Source: Roseovarius tolerans (GTDB taxonomy: Bacteria; Pseudomonadota; Alphaproteobacteria; Rhodobacterales; Rhodobacteraceae). Taken from it: a stretch of 41,631 nt of DNA. The stretch covers positions 1 through 41,631 of the forward strand of contig NZ_FOBO01000025.1 of assembly GCF_900109855.1 (NCBI RefSeq). The letters are read 5' to 3'. Every line of letters begins with the position of its first letter. The first letter of the stretch is position 1. The notes under the pieces are model-generated. The model was given only the letters and a program-made list of their open reading frames with translations. It made no database searches and was not told the origin of the DNA. Positions 1 to 7,477 of the stretch are shown piece by piece. The translations under genes were made by a program, and so were the position numbers.

Positions 1-63
1 CGAGATGGCGGTGACATCGAAGAGGATGAACTTTCTCCGGACGACCGAAGAGTCATGCACTGA
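1..63 (+). CDS. C-terminal end of a gene cut by the window edge (unrecognised)
   Basis: Frame 1 is open from the first base to a TGA at 61-63 and encodes about 20 acidic residues (ending DDRRVMH). The composition fits a soluble protein tail, but the piece is too short to identify and could be a chance open frame. No function is proposed. Confidence 0.3.
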   Translation, partial: RDGGDIEEDELSPDDRRVMH

Positions 64-220
64 CCAAAGTGCCGACCACGGCAGCTGTCCGGTTGTCCGG
101 CACCCATCATTCACGGTCGCAACAGAAGCCTGAAGAGCGCTCAGCTTTCAATGACCGCTCTTGCCTCTACAAGCTCTTTATCGCACGCTTGCAGCGAATG
201 ACCAGTCTCCGCCGCTCGTG

Positions 221-496
221 TCAAACAGGGTTGGGGGCACGAAGTGTCGCCGCCAGAGCGGACTGCTTGTCGTGTGTAAAAACATCAACCTCGGCTTCAT
301 TCGACAAAAAGTCTTGCGTCTGCACGTAAGCCGGAAACATCCGCTCCCTTTCGTGCCCATAAACCAGCGCGCCGATACCCGGATAAAGCTGCCCCATCCG
401 GTCCAGAAACCGTTTCCATTGCGGGTCCTCAAGGGCCGACTCGTAGATCAGCCCGATTAGGCCACTCAGCTCTTCATGGCTGATTTCAACCTACAT
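221..496 (-). pseudogene. Truncated N-terminal duplicate of the adjacent LuxR-type regulator
   Basis: Read on the minus strand from the ATG at 496, codon 2 is a TAG stop. After it the frame stays open for about 90 codons and matches the first 75-95 residues of the intact regulator at 486-1700. The segment VEISHEELSGLIGLIYESAL is nearly identical in both, as is the next run DPQWKRFLDRM. Similarity then fades (FPAY, later ALAATLRAPNPV against ALASLVTMPNGF) and the frame ends at a TGA at 221-223. There is no HTH domain. The reading is a tandem duplicate that lost its 3' two thirds and gained a nonsense codon right after the start. Its ATG overlaps the last codons of the intact copy, so the two were probably once consecutive genes in one transcript. 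Confidence 0.75.
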
Positions 497-1700
497 GGCG
501 CCCGCCCCCTGTCAATTGCGGTGGCCCCACGCCCCCGTCAAACACCGCCCCCACCGTGCGAAACACCGACAGCGCCTCGCTCAGGTCCGCCACCGTGGTC
601 ACGCCGACCTTCTCACGCACCGCCTGGATCTGGTTGCGCACCGTCTTGAGCGCGCGCCCCGAGCCGTCGGCGATCTGCGCCGGGCTTTGACCGGCCAAGA
701 GTGCAGCGCACACCTCCGCCTCGCGCGCGGTCAGCTCATAGACATCGCGCAAGAGCCCGAGGTTGATCGCGTCCCCGCCGCGCTGTCCAATGAAGACCGC
801 GAACAGCCGCTCCTCCTGCAACAGATCGCGGTCGAGCGGGCTCACATCGCTCAGGCTGGGCCGGAACGGCGTGAAGCAGAGCGAGAGCGGGCCCCCCGCG
901 CCCTCGATGCGCAGCCCGCCGGCCACCGGCTGCCCCTCCATCTCACGCAAGCGGGCGGCAAAGGCGCGGGCATCCCGCGCGTCCCGCATCGCGAGCCGAC
1001 CGTCGCCCGCCACCCGCATCGGCACCTCGCGCGCCAGCAATCGCCGCCCGGCGGCATTGGCAAAGACGAACTCGGCCCGGCCCGTCACCACCACCATCGG
1101 CAGCACGATGGTGTCGAGAAACCCGCCCATCACGCTCAGCGCGTTGCGCGTTAGGGTCAGCGCCCGCGCCATCTTCAGCGCGCGCACCGCATGCGGCGCG
1201 AGCAGCTTAAGCGTCTCGAAGAGCGGATCATGCGTGGCCGCCTCCAATTCGGGATCGGCGGAGACCGAGAATACGATGAACGCCCCGCGATCACTGTGAG
1301 AATCAAGCTTGAGGGTCATGAAATGGCCCTGCCCTACAGGGGCCATCAGGGTGCGGTGAAAGTTCGAGCTGAAAAACACCTCGGGATCGGTCAGCTTGCG
1401 CGTGCGCGCGACAAAACCGTTTGGCATCGTCACGAGTGACGCCAGCGCATTCTCGTTCCGGCGATTGACCAAATCGCATTCGATGCCCGCGCGCTCGAAC
1501 CTCTCATGCCGCACCCCGGTTCCCGTATAGGCGGGAAACAACCTGTTGCCCTGATGACCGAGAACCATGGCACTCGTCGCCGGAAAAAGCTGCGCCATCC
1601 TGTCCAGAAACCGTTTCCACTGCGGGTCCTCAAGGGCCGATTCGTAGATCAGCCCGATCAGGTCGCTCAGCTCTTCATGCGATATCTCGACAGGTTTCAT
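486..1700 (-). CDS. LuxR-family transcriptional regulator (solo, unknown N-terminal sensor domain)
   Basis: A 404-residue protein with a C-terminal LuxR/NarL-type helix-turn-helix at about residues 325-385: LTAREAEVCAALLAGQSPAQ is the usual first half and ALKTVRNQIQAVREKVGV the recognition-helix part. The N-terminal 300 residues show no response-regulator receiver domain and no recognisable acyl-homoserine-lactone pocket, so the signal is unknown. The ATG at 1700 is supported by an AGGGG eight bases upstream. The end looks extended: the last residues are read through the start region of a decayed duplicate copy. No luxI-type synthase is visible. The regulator's target is not evident. A direct repeat lies 18-38 bases upstream and may be its own binding site. 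Confidence 0.85.
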   Translation of the reverse strand: MKPVEISHEELSDLIGLIYESALEDPQWKRFLDRMAQLFPATSAMVLGHQGNRLFPAYTGTGVRHERFERAGIECDLVNRRNENALASLVTMPNGFVARTRKLTDPEVFFSSNFHRTLMAPVGQGHFMTLKLDSHSDRGAFIVFSVSADPELEAATHDPLFETLKLLAPHAVRALKMARALTLTRNALSVMGGFLDTIVLPMVVVTGRAEFVFANAAGRRLLAREVPMRVAGDGRLAMRDARDARAFAARLREMEGQPVAGGLRIEGAGGPLSLCFTPFRPSLSDVSPLDRDLLQEERLFAVFIGQRGGDAINLGLLRDVYELTAREAEVCAALLAGQSPAQIADGSGRALKTVRNQIQAVREKVGVTTVADLSEALSVFRTVGAVFDGGVGPPQLTGGGRHVG

Positions 1701-1717
1701 CTCGAATACCCCTGGGG

Positions 1718-1738
1718 GAAATCACGCGGCGAAATCAC
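1718..1738. promoter_or_regulatory. Direct repeat upstream of the luxR-type gene
   Basis: GAAATCAC occurs at 1718-1725 and again at 1731-1738 with a 13-base period, just upstream of the regulator's start codon. This could be an autoregulatory site, but no footprint or family consensus is known to me. Confidence 0.3.
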
Positions 1739-1880
1739 AGGCCGTAGACTCATCTTAACCGCAAAAAATCCGATCGCCTTGGGTAAAGTTGCCCATGCGT
1801 CACTCGTCGCCCCGGCCTAACCTCAATGACACAAGATCACAGCGCGCCAAACAGGCCCGCACCATTGAAAGGACGATATC

Positions 1881-2087
1881 ATGACCCGCCTTGCTTTGAT
1901 CGCCACAGTCTTCGGCCTGACGCTTGCCTCCGGTGCCTCGGCGATGAATGTCACTCTCGATGTCCCGTCACTCTGGCCCGCCGAGGGCGCGTTCGAAACG
2001 AAGCGCAAGACACAGGCTACTGTCACGCGGACGCAGACAACGACCCGCCCCGCAGCGGCCCCTAAAGCCGTCCGTCAGGATCGCTAA
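1881..2087 (+). CDS. Small exported protein of unknown function
   Basis: A 68-residue protein with a clear Sec signal peptide (MTRLALIATVFGLTLASGASA, cleavage likely after ASA), leaving a mature peptide of about 47 residues that is rich in Thr, Arg and Lys and ends in AAAPKAVRQDR. The ATG follows an AAGGACG ribosome site at good spacing. It is divergent from the LuxR-type gene, so the 180-base gap between them probably carries both promoters. I do not recognise a family; periplasmic location is inferred from the signal peptide alone. Confidence 0.6.
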   Translation: MTRLALIATVFGLTLASGASAMNVTLDVPSLWPAEGAFETKRKTQATVTRTQTTTRPAAAPKAVRQDR

Positions 2088-2468
2088 TGCATACTGTGCG
2101 CCTTCAGAAATCGGTCCCGTGCCGCCCTCGGCCTTCCGGCGCTCGACAACAACTGCAGAGTGATGCACCCGTTGAATGTCGCTTATGGATTGGATGGTCC
2201 GTCAATCATGCACGCGGTGGGAAACTTTACAAACTCCGCTCTCCGCGCACTGACCTTGGTGCTTGGTGCAGCATGGGGACGTTGAGCCTGAGCCGTGAAT
2301 GGCAGCTTTCATGTCTTTGACAGAAGCCCTTGCAGGTGCAACGAACTCACACTTTTCGCCCTTGTGTACGTGAGGACGGTAACGACGCGAACGGCCCGTA
2401 ATGCCGATCGTCATTTTTCATCCGACCGGACGAGACCAATCTCCCAAGTATCAAACGGGAGACACGAC
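2088..2468. other. Intergenic region, no gene recognised
   Basis: About 380 bases without a convincing frame, repeat or hairpin on either strand. The last 15 bases hold the ribosome site (CGGGAGA) of the next gene. Confidence 0.5.
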
Positions 2469-2930
2469 ATGACTGCGACCATACAAAGCAACTTGATCGA
2501 CGAAACACTGGCCGGTCCCTTCGGAGCCCTACCTCTCGCAGATTTTTTGCACAGGCACGGCAAGCGCTGGGAAGGCCGTGATCTGCCGCAAAACGTTAAA
2601 AAAAAGCCCAGCGGCCAGTGCTTTAGAAACGCTTGGGAATTGAGCCTTCGGCACGGGCTACCGTACTGTGAAGGCTACGGTTGGGACTGCAAGCTGGGCG
2701 CGCTCCCATTCTATCACGCCTGGAATCTCTGCCCCAAATCCGGACGCGTCATTGACGCAACGTGGGCTGTCAGCAAAGAAGCGCTCTATCTTGGCGTCGA
2801 ACTAACATCAAAACAACTGATGCGGATCATCGACCTCACCGGCTGCTTCGAGGTCTTGCAAGGTGGCCGAAGCTCTGCCCTTGAGCTTGTCGAGCAGGTT
2901 CTTGATCAGAAGCCGGTATCGGTTGAATAA
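2469..2930 (+). CDS. Hypothetical protein with a Cys-His-Asp (papain/transglutaminase-like) pattern
   Basis: A 153-residue soluble protein. The start at 2469 is chosen because a GGGAGA ribosome site lies 7 bases upstream and homology-like sequence begins here; the frame is open further upstream without support. Three spaced blocks resemble the catalytic triad of the papain/transglutaminase superfamily: QCFRNAW (Cys51), YHAWN (His83) and VIDATW (Asp96). The order Cys, His-Ala-Trp, Asp-x-Thr-Trp is typical of small uncharacterised members of that fold found in phages and bacteria. The residues are seen directly; a hydrolase or acyl-transfer role is inferred. No signal peptide and no membrane segment. 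Neighbours give no hint of substrate. Confidence 0.65.
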   Translation: MTATIQSNLIDETLAGPFGALPLADFLHRHGKRWEGRDLPQNVKKKPSGQCFRNAWELSLRHGLPYCEGYGWDCKLGALPFYHAWNLCPKSGRVIDATWAVSKEALYLGVELTSKQLMRIIDLTGCFEVLQGGRSSALELVEQVLDQKPVSVE

Positions 2931-3067
2931 GCCGCCCTCGTGTCAAAATTAGCGCCGAAAGAGGCGGAAGCAGCAATGAAGGCTTTCCGCCCGTCGATCG
3001 GATCATCGCGAACGGGGCCTTGCTGCCATCAGACATCTGCTCACGGCTCTTGGGGACATTGGGCCCG

Positions 3068-3475
3068 TCAACCCTGAGCGTCATGTCGCAAGATCACTGA
3101 CAAGTCGAAAACCCACGGAAGGGCCGATCCGCACCAGACCTGAACTTTTGGCGTCAATTCGGCCCGTTGTCGTATTGTGCCGATCCGCAAACCAAAAAAT
3201 GCCGTGGGGTCGTCTTTTGTGCGGGCATGGATTCTGGTTCCGCAATCTGGGCAGAAGCTCAGGTGACGTATGCGTCCGCTCTCGGCTGTTTTCTCGTATT
3301 CTTCGAGTTTCCCGGTCATAAGTTGAAACTGGCCGTCAGTTACGCTCGCGACCACCCCATAGGCAGAGCCTGAGTTCACCTGGCAGTCAGAACAGTGACA
3401 GATTGCCACTCTATCGGGGTCGATTTCCGCCTCGAATGTGACCTTCCCACAAAGACAAACGCCATCGACTTTCAT
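3068..3475 (-). CDS. GFA-family (glutathione-dependent formaldehyde-activating enzyme/CENP-V) protein
   Basis: A 135-residue zinc protein with the Cys pattern of the GFA/CENP-V fold: CLCG (Cys7, Cys9), CHCSDCQ (Cys26, Cys28, Cys31) and CPDCG (Cys75, Cys78). The GFA founder was reported to promote addition of formaldehyde to glutathione, but most family members have no assigned substrate, so only the family is certain. The internal ATG at 3475 is preferred over one eight codons upstream because the family normally begins just before the first CxC. It stands alone on the minus strand. A formaldehyde link to the methyl-sulfur cluster a few kilobases away is tempting but unsupported. Confidence 0.85.
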   Translation of the reverse strand: MKVDGVCLCGKVTFEAEIDPDRVAICHCSDCQVNSGSAYGVVASVTDGQFQLMTGKLEEYEKTAESGRIRHLSFCPDCGTRIHARTKDDPTAFFGLRIGTIRQRAELTPKVQVWCGSALPWVFDLSVILRHDAQG

Positions 3476-3574
3476 TTTGAACCTCGCAGGACAACGCATT
3501 GGACGAAGAGTCTACACCTTGCACCGATGCAAAAAACCAAGCAATCAAATTGGCCAATTTGGGCTCGAAGCCGA

Positions 3575-3701
3575 CCTCGAATGCAACGCAGCATCATGTG
3601 ATATCCTGTCTTGTCAACGTCGGGTTGTCGATGTGGGAGGGCGTGGTGGATCGGAGGATCCATCATGGAAACACCAAACCTACCTGCCATCCGCGCGCTT
3701 C
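3575..3701 (+). repeat. Direct repeat, copy A (recombinase leader and 5' end)
   Basis: This stretch is repeated in the same orientation at 13170-13297. Over the 91 bases from 3611 to 3701 I count about 8 mismatches; upstream of that the match is weaker with a one-base indel. It covers a non-coding leader (including GTCAACGTCGGGTTGTCG and GGATCGGAGGATC) and the first dozen codons of a tyrosine recombinase. The leader is as well conserved as the coding part, which suggests it is an integral part of the element. Confidence 0.85.
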
Positions 3702-4153
3702 GCCCTGCCTGGAACGAGGGCCGGATCGTCGGGCAGAAACGACCTCTAAAGCCCAAGCATGTTTGGGCCATCCGCGTTCGGCTTGAACTGGCCGGGAACC
3801 ACCGCGACCTCGCGCTATTCAATCTGGCCATCGACAGCAAGCTTCGCGGTTGCGATCTCGTGAAGATGAAGGTGGTCGATGTCATGGCGTCAGGCCTAAT
3901 CAAGGAGCGCGCGTCGGTTCTGCAAAGTAAGACCCAGAAACCCGTGCGCTTCGAAATTTCTGACGGCATCCGTGCATCGCTCGCCAGGTGGATGCGAGAG
4001 CCGCTGATGGTAGGATCGGAGTATCTTTGGCCCGGTCGTTTTCATGAACGGCTTCACATCTCAACGCGGCAGTAAGCGCGGATAGTTCGTGACTGGGTGA
4101 CGTCCATTGGGCTGGAGGCGAGCGCATACGGCACGCATTCGATTCGGCGCACA
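3665..4153 (+). pseudogene. Tyrosine recombinase (phage-type integrase), broken
   Basis: The frame starts METPNLPAIRALRP and runs through SKLRGCDLVKMKVVDV and SKTQKPVRFE, features of a family of small (about 200-residue) free-standing integrases. A TAA at 4073-4075 interrupts it after HISTRQ, where the family continues with Tyr/Ala-Arg. The same frame continues beyond the stop as ARIVRDWVTSIGLEASAYG and THSIRRT, the box II His-x-x-Arg region, and is lost at about 4153. The stretch carrying the catalytic tyrosine (LLGHT...VRYLG) is absent, so the protein cannot be active. The loss coincides with the 3' end of the convergent Spx/ArsC-like gene, which may mark a deletion junction. A second, more deleted copy lies at 13261-13357. 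Confidence 0.8.
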
Positions 4154-4160
4154 TGCGGCA

Positions 4161-4493
4161 TCAGGAGCCTGCAAGCAAAGCCTGCCGAACAGTCTCATCC
4201 CAACCCAGAAAAAACTTGTCCCGGTCACGGATTACCGGGCGGGCCATGACCTTGGGTTGAGCCGCGATCTGCGCCTCTGCCTCCGAATTTTTCAGCCAGT
4301 CATTGAGCGCTCGGTAATCATTCGACTTGCGGTCCACGAGCCGATCCCCGAACTCTGCAATCAACTCAGCCAATTCAGCTTCGCTCAGTGGGTCGGCCCG
4401 GACATCGCGGAAATTGACGTCCTTGCCGTGTGACTCCAACGCCTTTCGGGCCTTTTGACAAACAGCGCAGGTGTTCAATCCATAGATCATCAT
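4161..4493 (-). CDS. Spx/ArsC-family thioredoxin-fold protein
   Basis: A 110-residue protein starting at the ATG at 4493, chosen because GAGGGA lies 8-13 bases upstream and the beta-strand IYGLNT begins there; the frame extends 49 codons further upstream without support. The active-site motif is CAVC (Cys9, Cys12) followed by QKARKALE, closer to Spx and YffB-like members than to classical arsenate reductase, where a single Cys is followed by a TSRNT-type loop. The later block MARPVIRDRDKFFLGWD corresponds to the conserved RPI(V) loop of the family. Reductase activity on arsenate is possible but not shown by the motif. It converges on the broken recombinase. Confidence 0.8.
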   Translation of the reverse strand: MMIYGLNTCAVCQKARKALESHGKDVNFRDVRADPLSEAELAELIAEFGDRLVDRKSNDYRALNDWLKNSEAEAQIAAQPKVMARPVIRDRDKFFLGWDETVRQALLAGS

Positions 4494-4668
4494 GTTGCAA
4501 TTCCCTCTGCCGATATTTTTGCAAGTGCATGCATCCACGCCGCCAGCGCAACCAATTAGATAGGTGTTGATGCAGCTCTGCTGGTTCTTCCGAATGATGA
4601 GCGACCCAAGCGATCTTTCCCCAGATGAGGCGTGACACAAGTGCGCGTGATGGGGTAGTCATGTGCTC

Positions 4669-4844
4669 ATGAAAAAGTCCCCAAAGAAACCACAGATGAT
4701 GCGCTTATTCAGGAATTCCTGAACAACGGCGGCAAGGTCAGCATCGGGAAAACCAAGCCTCTTCCACGCGAGTTGGGTTTGAGCAATAATTCCTGGAACA
4801 ACAAATTGACCAAGGAAGAAAAAGCAGCGCGCGAGAAAAAGTGA
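4669..4844 (+). pseudogene. Small basic protein gene with apparent frameshift near its start
   Basis: A well-formed C-terminal frame ends at TGA 4842-4844 and encodes DDALIQEFLNNGGKVSIGKT, then LPRELGLSNNSWNNKLTKEE and a Lys-rich tail. It has no ATG, GTG or TTG: a TAG lies in frame at 4656 and only rare codons follow. The ATG at 4669 (MKKSPKKPQM) is in another frame and would join naturally after a one-base shift in the A/C-rich run at 4672-4690. Either the gene is frameshifted or an unusual start is used. Function unknown; the composition suggests a small nucleic-acid-associated protein, but that is a guess. Confidence 0.45.
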
Positions 4845-4924
4845 TCCTTTCAGCGGACACTGATTGTTCCCAAGTGATGCCCGCCGTTTCCAGCCCTCTG
4901 CTGCCTTTTGCCATGTTGCTTGCC

Positions 4925-4956
4925 GCTGCAGCGCAGCTTCACCGAACCGGCCATTC
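4925..4956. repeat. Degenerate intergenic repeat, member 1
   Basis: Thirty-two bases beginning GCTGCAGCGCAGCTTCACC and ending AACCGGCCATTC match 11102-11133 at about 29 of 32 positions. Looser relatives are at 26350-26400 and 38461-38487. All lie between genes. Confidence 0.6.
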
Positions 4957-5047
4957 GCTGCTCCCGTGAGATAGACGCTTTGCCGGAGGTCAGCAGAGCG
5001 GGACAAAGCGATCTTGGATTTTGCGCGATCAAACGTTGGCTGTCGAT

Positions 5048-5827
5048 TTAGGCAGGCTTGCCGATGGAAAAGCTAAATCGCCCGGTCGAGAAAAAGTGCT
5101 CCCCTCGAGCGTCTAAGGCAGCTTGTTCTTCGGCCCACGCTTGGAGTTCTTGTTCTGGCACCGTGTTCTGTCCTTTCACGTAAGCAACGATAAATGGAAC
5201 CAGCCCTCCTCCATAGCAACCTTCATACCGGTCCACATTTACGATTGAGAAGTAGCTTACATCGTCAACAACTAACCCAGCCTTTCGGACGCGGGCGGCG
5301 AGTGTGCGCGGTAGCTTGCTGTCAGCGCAATGAGGCGCAAAAGCCTTAAGTACCTTTTCCATGCGATCTGGGTGTTCGCTATGCCAGCAGACGCCTTCCC
5401 AATCTGTAGCAAGGATTAACCCGCGACCGCCCGGCTTAAGCACACGTTGAGCCTCACTCAAAAACGCATCTAAATTAGGAACATATTCGGCGACCTGCGT
5501 GCTGACGACGACGTCAAAATAATCTTCCTCAAATGGGAGTGCGGTTGCATCCGCACATTGATAACTAAGCCATTTACACTCATTTCTTTGGCTTGCACGC
5601 TCCACCATCTGTTGGGAGATGTCTACGCCGACGACCTTCCCATTTGAGCCAGTTTGAGCGGCGATTTCGGCAGTGAGGAAACCAGGTCCGCTTCCGATAT
5701 CCAAGACCCGTTCGCCCTTCTGGACGGCAATCCTTTGAAGAGTATCCTCGCGTTGCGAGATGATGTCCGATCCAAGATAAACCGCCTCCAGCCGCTCTGC
5801 CGCCGCATCGTCATACTCCATGCCCAT
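5048..5827 (-). CDS. Class I SAM-dependent methyltransferase
   Basis: A 259-residue cytosolic enzyme with the Rossmann-type motifs of the UbiE/Methyltransf_11 group: motif I VLDIGSGPGFLT (about residues 41-52), the acidic end of strand 2 VVGVDIS, motif II ADATALPFEEDYFDVVVST and the post-motif VLKPGGRGLILATDW. The C-terminal third (ARVRKAGLVVDDVSYFSIVN) has the layout seen in small-molecule methyltransferases. The substrate is not evident; arsenite, quinone and natural-product methylases all share these motifs, and the Cys residues are not arranged like ArsM. It has the same orientation as the sulfur cluster but is separated from it by 276 bases, so co-transcription is uncertain. The gap upstream contains only repeat-like sequence. 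Confidence 0.85.
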   Translation of the reverse strand: MGMEYDDAAAERLEAVYLGSDIISQREDTLQRIAVQKGERVLDIGSGPGFLTAEIAAQTGSNGKVVGVDISQQMVERASQRNECKWLSYQCADATALPFEEDYFDVVVSTQVAEYVPNLDAFLSEAQRVLKPGGRGLILATDWEGVCWHSEHPDRMEKVLKAFAPHCADSKLPRTLAARVRKAGLVVDDVSYFSIVNVDRYEGCYGGGLVPFIVAYVKGQNTVPEQELQAWAEEQAALDARGEHFFSTGRFSFSIGKPA

Positions 5828-6103
5828 CCTGTTAGCCCCGCATTTACTGCCTTTTAGGATAGCATCGTTTCATGTGACCACAAAACGTAGCGCTGAACGA
5901 ACATTGGTGTCGCTACGCTGTTCTTCAGGCATTCGCGCAGTATGCAGCATTTCTGCACACTTGCGGACAAAGCGCCATTTCGCTGCGGCAGCGCCAATGA
6001 CTGGATTTTTCAATACCGCCATGCACGCAATGATTTTTGCCTTCAGCGTGCGCGCATTCATACTTTACTGCATCTGCAAAGGGCGTAGGTGACACGATCA
6101 AGA

Positions 6104-7258
6104 TCAACTTGCAGAGGCAAGTGACTTCTTCGGGTCGTGGAAAGGGATAGGCACAACGGTCCCGCCGCGTGTTTCGCCCAGCTTGTCTACCGTCAGCTCC
6201 GTGCCGAGCGCTGCATGTTCGACACTCAGCATTGCGAGCGCGATATTTTTTGCCAGCCGCGGAGAATAGACCGCCGAGGTCACCGTGCCGACCTGTGTAC
6301 CATCCTTCATGACCGGCCAGAAGAAATCATTCGTGCCGACGAAAGGAACCCCTTCGATTTCCAGCCCAACGATCCGTTGTCTCACACCCTTTTCCTTGAT
6401 CTTGATCAGAGCGTCCTTGCCGACGAAATCGGCCTCCATGTCAAGATTGACCAGACGGTCCATACCCAGCTCATAAGGATTGTTCGCAAGGGTCATATCA
6501 GCATGATACGACAGCATTGCCGCCTCGATCCGGCGAATGCCCGAGGTGTGGCCCGGTCTAAGGCCCATGGAATAGCCTTTGTCCAGAATGTATTCCCAAA
6601 GCCGACCACCCGCGGACCCGTCGCGCAGGTAGATTTCGTAGCCCAGTTCACTGGTCCAGCCGGTGCGCGAAATGATGAGCGGAACACCATTCCAGTCGTA
6701 CTCCATGAACCGGAAGTATTTCAGCTCGGTCGCGGCGTTGCCAAAGCACGCACGCAGGATGTCGCGGGACTTTGGGCCCTGAAGCTGAAGCGGCGAGACG
6801 TCGGGCTCGGATAGATGAACATCCATTCCGGCATTCACGGCCACGCCGCGCGCCCAGAGGAGGACATCACTGTCCGCGATGGAGAGCCAGAAACGGTCCT
6901 CGGCCAGCTTGAGCAAGATCGGGTCATTGATGATCCCGCCGTCCTGATCCGTGATCAGCACGTATTTGCATTGACCGACTTCGCATTTGGACAGATCGCG
7001 CGAGCATAGATACTGAGTGAATTTCGCCGCATCCGGCCCAGTGATTTCGACCTGCCGCTCTACCGACACATCCGCCAAGGTTGCGTGATGAATCAGGTTC
7101 CAGAAGTTCTGCTCCGGATTGCCGAAATCGCGCGGGATGTACATGTGGTTGTAGACCGAAAAGCCCTTGGCACCCCAACGCAGAGCCGCGTCGGAATAGG
7201 GGGATTTCCGGACTTGAGTGCCGAAGCTGAAGTGGGCGAATTCGAGTTCGTGAGCCAT
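6104..7258 (-). CDS. DmdA/GcvT-family tetrahydrofolate-dependent methyltransferase (demethylase-like)
   Basis: A 384-residue folate-binding aminomethyltransferase-fold protein: GCV_T domain (about residues 25-275) and C-terminal beta-barrel (about 285-370, GVRQRIVGLEIEGVPFVG through IALAMLSVEH). From memory, SVYNHMYIPRDF, LITDQDGGIINDPI, WLSIADSDVLLWA and EPDVSPLQLQGPKS resemble DMSP demethylase DmdA of SAR11 and roseobacters more than glycine-cleavage GcvT. DmdA moves a methyl from dimethylsulfoniopropionate to THF, giving methylmercaptopropionate and 5-methyl-THF. Genes for the later DmdBCD steps are not here, and no other glycine-cleavage gene is present. It is the last gene of the cluster headed by the SBP56-type methanethiol oxidase, which supports an S- or N-methyl substrate. 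DmdA itself against a paralog with another substrate cannot be settled by eye. Confidence 0.75.
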   Translation of the reverse strand: MAHELEFAHFSFGTQVRKSPYSDAALRWGAKGFSVYNHMYIPRDFGNPEQNFWNLIHHATLADVSVERQVEITGPDAAKFTQYLCSRDLSKCEVGQCKYVLITDQDGGIINDPILLKLAEDRFWLSIADSDVLLWARGVAVNAGMDVHLSEPDVSPLQLQGPKSRDILRACFGNAATELKYFRFMEYDWNGVPLIISRTGWTSELGYEIYLRDGSAGGRLWEYILDKGYSMGLRPGHTSGIRRIEAAMLSYHADMTLANNPYELGMDRLVNLDMEADFVGKDALIKIKEKGVRQRIVGLEIEGVPFVGTNDFFWPVMKDGTQVGTVTSAVYSPRLAKNIALAMLSVEHAALGTELTVDKLGETRGGTVVPIPFHDPKKSLASAS

Positions 7259-7285
7259 GATGCATATCCATTCAGGAATAAGGGG

Positions 7286-7477
7286 TTAGCCCGGCTGGCG
7301 GACCAGATCGCGGAGTTCGTTCTTTCTGGTCTGTCCGTTGATGGTCTTTGCCAGATCACCAAAGATCACGTTCTTCGTGCGCATGTCCCGGGCCAGGCGC
7401 GCCTTGGCATGGGCACGCAATTCCTCTCCGGGGTGCCGACCATGATCTACTCCAAGGTTCCGCCGGCTTTTTTCCAC
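7286..7477 (-). CDS. Possible small protein between rhodanese and DmdA-like genes
   Basis: The 188-base gap between the two genes holds an open frame whose middle and end look protein-like (GEELRAHAKARLARDMRTKN then VIFGDLAKTINGQT, ending LRDLVRQPG). The only ATG in frame is at 7477, inside the end of the rhodanese gene and without a clear ribosome site. A better placed ATG at 7444 (GATCATGGTC) is one base out of frame and would fit if one G were missing after it. It is therefore either a real overlapping gene, a frameshifted gene, or a remnant. Family unknown. Confidence 0.35.
   Translation of the reverse strand: MEKSRRNLGVDHGRHPGEELRAHAKARLARDMRTKNVIFGDLAKTINGQTRKNELRDLVRQPG

Noticed and set aside
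3068..5827. Arsenic-resistance cluster (ArsC-like, methyltransferase, ArsP-like permease at 13.5 kb)
   Set aside because: The ArsC-like protein has the Spx-type CxxC motif, the methyltransferase lacks the ArsM Cys pattern, the permease carries a His cluster and sits among copper genes, and there is no arsR or acr3/arsB.
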